64,000 nucleotides of DNA, taken from NCBI RefSeq assembly GCF_014836935.1, contig NZ_JACSPW010000001.1, forward strand, positions 1 through 64,000. The letters run 5' to 3'. Below, piece after piece: positions 59,339-64,000 of this stretch (positions within the stretch are counted from its first letter, which is position 1; every line of letters starts with the position of its first letter). A program made the translations under genes and the position numbers. This DNA is from Solibacillus merdavium. GTDB lineage: Bacteria > Bacillota > Bacilli > Bacillales_A > Planococcaceae. The notes beneath the pieces were generated by a model. The model was not told the DNA's origin and made no database searches. It was given only the letters and a program-made list of their open reading frames with translations.

Positions 59339-60151
59339 ATGAGAATTCAACATAACATTTCAGCTTTAAACACACACCGTAACCTTTCTTTCAACAACAC
59401 AGAGGCTTCTAAAAACTTAGAGAAGTTATCTTCAGGTTACAAAATCAACCGTGCTGGCGATGACGCTGCAGGTCTTTCAATCTCTGAAAAAATGCGTGGA
59501 CAAATTCGCGGTCTTGATATGGCGACTAAAAACGCTCAAGATTCAATCTCTTTAATCCAAACTGCTGAGGGTGCGTTAAACGAAACTCACTCAATCTTAC
59601 AACGTATGCGTGAATTAGCGGTACAATCTGCAAACGATACAAACGTTGATGCTGACCGTGGCGCATTACAAAAAGAAGTAACAGCACTTTTAAGTGAAGT
59701 TACTCGTATCGCAGAAGATACAGAGTTCAATACTCAAACATTATTAGCAGGTGCATTCACGGATAAAGTATTCCACATCGGTGCTAATGCTGATCAATCG
59801 ATTGAATTAAGCATTGAGAGCATGAAAGCTGCTGACTTAGGCATTGATGGTGTTGATATTGCAACTCAAGCTGGTGCTAACACTGCGATTACAACGGTTA
59901 ATAATGCATTATCTACAGTTTCAACTCAACGTTCTGCACTAGGTGCTGTTCAAAACCGTTTAGAGCACACTATCAACAACTTAGGTGCTACATCTGAAAA
60001 CTTAACAGCTGCTGAGTCTCGTATCCGTGACACAGATATGGCTAAAGAAATGATGGGCTTCACTAAAAACAACATCTTAATGCAAGCAGCTCAATCTATG
60101 TTAGCTCAAGCTAACCAACAACCACAAGGCGTATTACAATTATTAGGTTAA
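59339..60151 (+). CDS. hag: Flagellin
   Basis: A 270-residue flagellin, one of the short types that have D0/D1 helices and almost no surface domain. The N-terminus MRIQHNISALNTHRN, SSGYKINRAGDDAAGLSISE and the C-terminus NILMQAAQSMLAQANQQPQGVLQLLG are conserved. Codon use is optimised like the main S-layer gene. AAGGAGG precedes ATG 59339. Translation is probably controlled by CsrA-FliW and transcription by sigma-D. The Maf and pse genes directly downstream suggest that Ser/Thr residues of its central region carry pseudaminic-acid-type sugars; this is inference. Confidence 0.97.
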   Translation: MRIQHNISALNTHRNLSFNNTEASKNLEKLSSGYKINRAGDDAAGLSISEKMRGQIRGLDMATKNAQDSISLIQTAEGALNETHSILQRMRELAVQSANDTNVDADRGALQKEVTALLSEVTRIAEDTEFNTQTLLAGAFTDKVFHIGANADQSIELSIESMKAADLGIDGVDIATQAGANTAITTVNNALSTVSTQRSALGAVQNRLEHTINNLGATSENLTAAESRIRDTDMAKEMMGFTKNNILMQAAQSMLAQANQQPQGVLQLLG

Positions 60152-60164
60152 TTTTAATACCGTT

Positions 60165-60195
60165 AAACGGCCTCCTTTTTGGAGGCCGTTTTTCT
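60165..60195 (+). terminator. Terminator of hag
   Basis: AAACGGCCTCC (60165-60175) pairs perfectly with 60181-60191, then T-rich. Confidence 0.92.
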
Positions 60196-60350
60196 TTTGC
60201 TTATAATAAGCAATGGATATACAAAAGAACCATATGGTATTCACACATCCTCCATATTTAAAAACTATAACCAGTATAGTTTGTTATCCTTTTAATAACA
60301 GTTAATTTACTATTCATTTTGTCGATACTATATATGAAAGAGGTGGCAAC

Positions 60351-62027
60351 ATGACTTTGGCAATTGAGAAAGAAATTTCGAAAGTTGGAACTGAAACTGT
60401 AAAAGTGAATGGATTTTACTTACATAGCAAATATAACCCTTTAAGAGAAGCAGAACAAATAGCAAAACAAGAATATAAACCACATCATTTACATATTGTT
60501 TTTGGTTATGGCTTAGGTTATATAGTGGATGCACTAATAAAAGAATTTCATTTTAATGAACCGATTTTATTAATCGATCCCTTAATGGACCATAATTATA
60601 TAGATGTTTTTAATCCTACTTATAATAGATTTTATTCAGCAAAAGCGAATGATATAGCAAAAATCATTGATATGGTAGATAAATTATCTACTTATTCGAC
60701 AAATGTCCATATCATTACTTCGATAAATTACGATAAATTATTTCCTCTAGAATTAAAAAATGTGCTGGAAATTGTGAAAAATAACCATTATAAACAAGGT
60801 TCAAATATTGCCACAGCTAAACATTTCGCAGTAGCATGGCAAAAAAACTTGTTGCTTAATACTAATAATATTTTAAGCGATTTTACTTTAGGAAAGTTAG
60901 AAAAAGAATATACAGCTCCAGTAGTAATTGCTGCAGGAGGCCCTTCTTTAACAAAGCAGTTAAGTTTATTAAAAGAATATCGAAATAAAATAATCTTAAT
61001 TTGTGCGGGCTCGACAATTAATGCGTTAATAGCCAATAATATTATGCCCGATTATATCGTTTCCGTTGATGGTGGTGAACCGAATGCAAGACATTTTGAA
61101 AGCTTATCATTTAAAAAAGAAGTAAGTTTAATATATGGTCCAACAAATCATTATAAAGTAAGAGACTCTTTTGAAGGAAAGGGTTATGCTTTTATTCCTT
61201 CCGTAAAACCGAAGTATAAGGATTATTTCGAAAATCGTTTTTCTAAAAAGTTACCTTTAATACACGGTGGTGGTTCTGTTGCTCATTATGCTTTGTCAAT
61301 TGCAAAATATATAACTACAGGCCCTATTGCTTTAATTGGGCAAGATTTAGCATTAACGAATGATCAATCCCATGCAACAGGAGTGAAATGCAATAAAAGT
61401 GCGAAGGATTTGCCTACAAGTAAAAAGGTTCTAGTAGAAGGGTATTATGGAGAAATGGTAACTACTACCCAAACCTTGAAAATCATGATGAACTCATTCA
61501 ATGAGCCCCCTCTATTAGATACTGAAAGAAAAAATGTTTGGAATTGTACTGAAGGTGGAGCAAAAATTCATAGCATTGATCAATTACCTTTTGGAGAATT
61601 TTTAGAGAAATTTACGAATGAAGAGGCTCCTAAAATTGTTGGAGAAGTTCTAGATCAATCTACACATATAGAAGAAGAGTTTTTTAATACAGAAATTAAT
61701 AATTATAATAAAATATTAAAATTATTAAAAGAAGGTAGTCAAGTAATCAATAATTCTATAGGATTAAAGCTAACAAGTTATGAGGTAAATAAAATTGGTA
61801 AAATAGAAAAAGAACTAAATAACCTATATAAGAAATATAGTTTAGAGACGTTACTTGAACCAATTTTTGATCGTTGTAGTCATGAATATTTACCAAAAGT
61901 CAATGAAACGAGCGTAGAGTCAAATCTTAGAGCCAAAAACTATGCACTAGATTTATATACATCTTGTTATCAACAAATTGAGTATTTTATAGAACAGCTC
62001 ATGTCAAAGGAGAATAAAACAATATGA
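60351..62027 (+). CDS. Maf-type motility-associated glycosyltransferase (DUF115)
   Basis: A 558-residue protein of the Maf family (6-hydroxymethylpterin pyrophosphokinase MptE-like, DUF115). The core (about 185-350) reads VIAAGGPSLTKQLSLL, ICAGSTINALI, DYIVSVDGGEPNARHF and IALIGQDLALTNDQSHATG. Maf proteins transfer pseudaminic or legionaminic acid to flagellin Ser/Thr in Campylobacter, Aeromonas, Geobacillus and Clostridium. The C-terminal third is helical and more variable. GAAAGAGGT precedes ATG 60351, and its stop overlaps the next start by 4 bp. Confidence 0.9.
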   Translation: MTLAIEKEISKVGTETVKVNGFYLHSKYNPLREAEQIAKQEYKPHHLHIVFGYGLGYIVDALIKEFHFNEPILLIDPLMDHNYIDVFNPTYNRFYSAKANDIAKIIDMVDKLSTYSTNVHIITSINYDKLFPLELKNVLEIVKNNHYKQGSNIATAKHFAVAWQKNLLLNTNNILSDFTLGKLEKEYTAPVVIAAGGPSLTKQLSLLKEYRNKIILICAGSTINALIANNIMPDYIVSVDGGEPNARHFESLSFKKEVSLIYGPTNHYKVRDSFEGKGYAFIPSVKPKYKDYFENRFSKKLPLIHGGGSVAHYALSIAKYITTGPIALIGQDLALTNDQSHATGVKCNKSAKDLPTSKKVLVEGYYGEMVTTTQTLKIMMNSFNEPPLLDTERKNVWNCTEGGAKIHSIDQLPFGEFLEKFTNEEAPKIVGEVLDQSTHIEEEFFNTEINNYNKILKLLKEGSQVINNSIGLKLTSYEVNKIGKIEKELNNLYKKYSLETLLEPIFDRCSHEYLPKVNETSVESNLRAKNYALDLYTSCYQQIEYFIEQLMSKENKTI

Positions 62028-62374
62028 CGGAAAACATTGAAATCGATGAACTAATTGAAGAGTTTAATCAATATATTAAACTGGTTGCAACAGGCTCTAT
62101 GACGATAGCTGAGAGCTTTAGAAATAAACAAGTTCAAATTGCATTGAAAGAAGTAACAAATTTTGTTGAAGGAATGAATTGGTTAATTACGGCAAATAAT
62201 TATTTCAAAACACAAAATGTGATTTCAATGTTTAATGAACAAAAAATTGTAAACTTTTTTGAAGAAATTAATGAAGGTTTAACTATGCAAGATTACTTTT
62301 TAGTTGCGGATTTATTTGAATATGAAATAGCGCAGTATTTTGCAGACATACCAGTTGTAACAGTAAAAAATTAA
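62024..62374 (+). CDS. Small acidic protein of unknown function downstream of maf
   Basis: A 116-residue acidic, helical protein that I do not recognise (IDELIEEFNQYIKLVATGSM, ALKEVTNFVEGMNWLITANN, YEIAQYFADIPVVTV). There is no signal peptide, membrane segment or Cys. It starts within the maf stop (ATGA overlap), so it is translationally coupled and probably works with Maf, for example as a partner or flagellin-presenting chaperone. Helical content and size recall flagellar chaperones such as FliS, but the sequence does not establish that. pseB follows 13 nt later. Confidence 0.75.
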   Translation: MTENIEIDELIEEFNQYIKLVATGSMTIAESFRNKQVQIALKEVTNFVEGMNWLITANNYFKTQNVISMFNEQKIVNFFEEINEGLTMQDYFLVADLFEYEIAQYFADIPVVTVKN

Positions 62375-62387
62375 AAGAGGTATAGAC

Positions 62388-63350
62388 ATGAAAGATAAAG
62401 TTGTATTAGTTACAGGTGGCACAGGTTCTTTCGGGAAAAAGTTTACTAAAAAAGCTTTGGAGCTAGGTGTAAAGAAATTAATTATTTTTAGTCGAGATGA
62501 GTTAAAACAATATGAAATGAAACAGGAGTTCCAAGATGATAGAATTCGATTCTTCATTGGTGACGTTCGTGATAAAGAGCGTTTATACCGTGCATTTGAT
62601 GGAGTAGATATTGTCATCCATGCTGCTGCAATGAAGCACGTAGATGCTTGTGAATATAATCCATTTGAAGCAATTAAAACTAATATACATGGAGCACAAA
62701 ATATTGTAGAAGCAGCAATTGATCGTGGAGTAGAGAAGGTAATTGCATTATCTACTGATAAAGCATGTTCACCTGTAAACTTGTATGGTGCAACAAAATT
62801 AGCATCGGATAAGTTATTCGTAGCTGCCAACGCGTATGTTGGGGAAAAGAAAACACAGTTCTCGGTAGTTAGGTATGGTAACGTGGTGGGGAGTAGAGGT
62901 AGTGTAGTACCATTCTTCCAAAAAATTAAGCATACTGGTCGAGTGCCAATAACTGATGAGCGTATGACTCGCTTCTGGATTACGCTAGATCAAGGAGTTC
63001 AGTTTGTGCTCGATAATTTAGAACGTATGAAGGGTGGCGAAATTTTCGTCCCTAAAATTCCAAGTATGAATATTATGGATTTAGCAAAAGCTATTGCGCC
63101 TGAATGTGATATTGACTTTATTGGTATTCGTCCGGGTGAAAAATTACATGAGGCAATGATTATGGAAGATGATGCGCGTCATACGGTTGAATATGATACG
63201 TATTATGCAATTTTACCAGAGTTGTCTTGGTGGGAAGAAGAAAACAATGGTGAAGGTAAATCATTACCAGAAGGCTTTGCGTATACTAGTGATAATAATA
63301 CGGAATGGCTAAAAGTTGATGAATTAAAGGAATTAGTTGGGGAAATGTAG
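62388..63350 (+). CDS. pseB: PseB, UDP-GlcNAc 4,6-dehydratase (inverting)
   Basis: A 320-residue short-chain dehydrogenase/reductase-fold enzyme. The NAD(P) loop is VTGGTGSFGKKF; active-site features are HAAAMKHVDACEYNPFE and the YGATK Tyr-Lys pair. SVVRYGNVVGSRGSVVPFF and IGIRPGEKLHEAMI are typical of PseB. It makes UDP-2-acetamido-2,6-dideoxy-beta-L-arabino-hexos-4-ulose, the first step to pseudaminic acid. A C6-dehydratase for another sugar is a less likely alternative. It is followed by pseH instead of the usual aminotransferase pseC, which may lie outside the window. Confidence 0.92.
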   Translation: MKDKVVLVTGGTGSFGKKFTKKALELGVKKLIIFSRDELKQYEMKQEFQDDRIRFFIGDVRDKERLYRAFDGVDIVIHAAAMKHVDACEYNPFEAIKTNIHGAQNIVEAAIDRGVEKVIALSTDKACSPVNLYGATKLASDKLFVAANAYVGEKKTQFSVVRYGNVVGSRGSVVPFFQKIKHTGRVPITDERMTRFWITLDQGVQFVLDNLERMKGGEIFVPKIPSMNIMDLAKAIAPECDIDFIGIRPGEKLHEAMIMEDDARHTVEYDTYYAILPELSWWEEENNGEGKSLPEGFAYTSDNNTEWLKVDELKELVGEM

Positions 63351-63371
63351 TCTTTTGACTACATTTTTTTT
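63344..63371 (+). terminator. Terminator overlapping the pseB stop codon
   Basis: AATGTAGTC (63344-63352) pairs perfectly with 63357-63365 over a TTTT loop and continues into a T-run. The stop codon TAG lies in the left arm. It would reduce expression of pseH and later genes relative to pseB. Confidence 0.75.
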
Positions 63372-63395
63372 AAATGAAAGAAAGAAGGCATTTAT

Positions 63396-63938
63396 ATGAA
63401 AAAAAATCTAATGAAGCTTATAGATGTAACTGATGAACATATAGAGTTAATTTATAATTGGAGAAACCAACCTAACATCCGTTCGGTTATGTACGATAGC
63501 GAACCTATAAATTGGGATAAGCATGTAGCTTGGTTTAACGCCGTTTTAAAAAACGATATGAAATATGTAAAAATATTTATCTATAATCAAGTACCGTATG
63601 GAGTGGGCAATTTCAGCCTTAAAGATAAAAAGAACGGTATCGGAGAGTGGGGCTTTTATATTGGAGAACAAAATGCCCCAAAAGGAATGGGAACAGCTTT
63701 AGCTTACAAAATGCTAGAATATATTTTTGAAGATTTAAATATTCGGAAATTATGTGCTGAAGTACTTGAATTTAATGAGAAAAGTATAAGATTCCATGAA
63801 AAAGTTGGTTTTCAAAAAGAGGGCATATTACGAGAGCATATATATCTAAACAATTGCTACTGTAATATACATTTATTTAGTTACTTTAAAAAAGACTGGA
63901 ATAAATCAAAAGCTCAGCTAGAGAAATATTTTAATTAA
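63396..63938 (+). CDS. pseH: PseH-like GNAT N-acetyltransferase
   Basis: A 180-residue GNAT-fold acetyltransferase. The acyl-CoA-binding part reads YIGEQNAPKGMGTALAYKMLEYIF, followed by NIRKLCAEVLEFNEKSIRFHEKVGFQKEGILREHIY, the pattern of PseH and related nucleotide-sugar N-acetyltransferases. In the pseudaminic acid pathway PseH acetylates the 4-amino group of the UDP-sugar made by PseB and PseC. Position after pseB supports this. GAAAGAAGG precedes ATG 63396. A ribosomal-protein-type acetyltransferase of the RimJ family is a less likely alternative. Confidence 0.85.
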   Translation: MKKNLMKLIDVTDEHIELIYNWRNQPNIRSVMYDSEPINWDKHVAWFNAVLKNDMKYVKIFIYNQVPYGVGNFSLKDKKNGIGEWGFYIGEQNAPKGMGTALAYKMLEYIFEDLNIRKLCAEVLEFNEKSIRFHEKVGFQKEGILREHIYLNNCYCNIHLFSYFKKDWNKSKAQLEKYFN

Positions 63939-63954
63939 GGAGGGAGGGGTCTTA

Positions 63955-64000
63955 ATGGAAACTATTACGATTATCCAGGCGAGAATGGGCTCGACACGTT
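63955..64000 (+). CDS. SpsF/PseF-type cytidylyltransferase family protein, first codons only
   Basis: The last 46 bases begin a new gene at ATG 63955 with AAGGAGGGAGGGG before it. The 15 visible residues, METITIIQARMGSTR, match the N-terminus of SpsF/acylneuraminate cytidylyltransferase-like proteins (QARMGSTR). In pse clusters this position often holds PseF, which makes CMP-pseudaminic acid. Only the start is visible, so the exact family member is open. Confidence 0.7.
   Translation, partial: METITIIQARMGSTR

Noticed and set aside
62312-62830. 172-residue minus-strand frame in pseB
   Set aside because: It is antisense to the conserved NAD-binding region of pseB, with no start signals.

Overview
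The window looks like chromosomal DNA of a low-GC, flagellated, S-layer-bearing member of the Bacillaceae/Planococcaceae, most like Solibacillus or Lysinibacillus. The clues are the S-layer proteins with a Solibacillus/Lysinibacillus-type signal peptide and N-terminal SLH triplet, csaB, an accessory SecA2 with its SLAP-domain partner, and the Bacillus order yvyE / degS-degU / comF / yvyF-flgM-flgN-flgK-flgL-yviE-fliW-csrA-hag. The genus is inferred from protein character, not from a marker gene. No rRNA, tRNA, CRISPR array or replication origin was seen.

Layout. (1) 1-580: right part of an IS1182-type insertion sequence. (2) 817-30057: an S-layer and SLH locus. It has three large S-layer-type paralogues (922, 4031, 6983), an SLH-only protein (9995), an SLH protein with a large all-helical C-terminus (11052), a 1363-residue helical-repeat exoprotein without SLH (14007), and SLH-anchored CAP, NlpC/P60, amidase, glucosaminidase and phosphodiester-glycosidase proteins. 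An O-antigen-ligase-like membrane protein lies inside it (26086). (3) 30549-34328: csaB, a GT4 glycosyltransferase and a MurJ-like flippase, probably for making, pyruvylating and exporting the secondary cell wall polymer that SLH domains bind. (4) 34658-40287: TetR regulator, S41 protease, BrnQ carrier and two NlpC/P60 hydrolases. (5) 40588-47235: slaP-secA2 export pair, tagO, LCP ligase, yvyE. (6) 47397-59093: degSU, a lipoprotein, degV, comFA-comFC and the late flagellar genes. (7) 59339-64000: hag, Maf glycosyltransferase, an unknown small gene, pseB, pseH and the start of a spsF/pseF-type gene, a flagellin glycosylation block that continues past the window.

How the genes work together: TagO, the glycosyltransferase, the flippase, the O-antigen-ligase-like protein and the LCP protein are plausible steps in building and attaching a wall polysaccharide. 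CsaB would pyruvylate it. SecA2/SlaP would help secrete SLH proteins, which then assemble on it. Wall hydrolases anchored by the same SLH module would act in growth and cell separation.

The most unusual signal is non-coding. Several intergenic regions hold a degenerate array of about 10-bp cores repeated every 21 bp (two helical turns). Two arrays (13681-13855, 22956-23110) share a core near TGKCGAWTAW with 9 and 8 units. Three weaker ones (10758-10849, 40373-40503, 51173-51224) use a GTAGAA/TTCTAC core. All five lie just downstream of an intrinsic terminator. I know of no described family that matches. Other points are a triple WalR-type site before an NlpC/P60 gene, a promoter-terminator leader before csaB, a palindrome with tail duplication at the flgL stop, and a CsrA hairpin in the hag leader.
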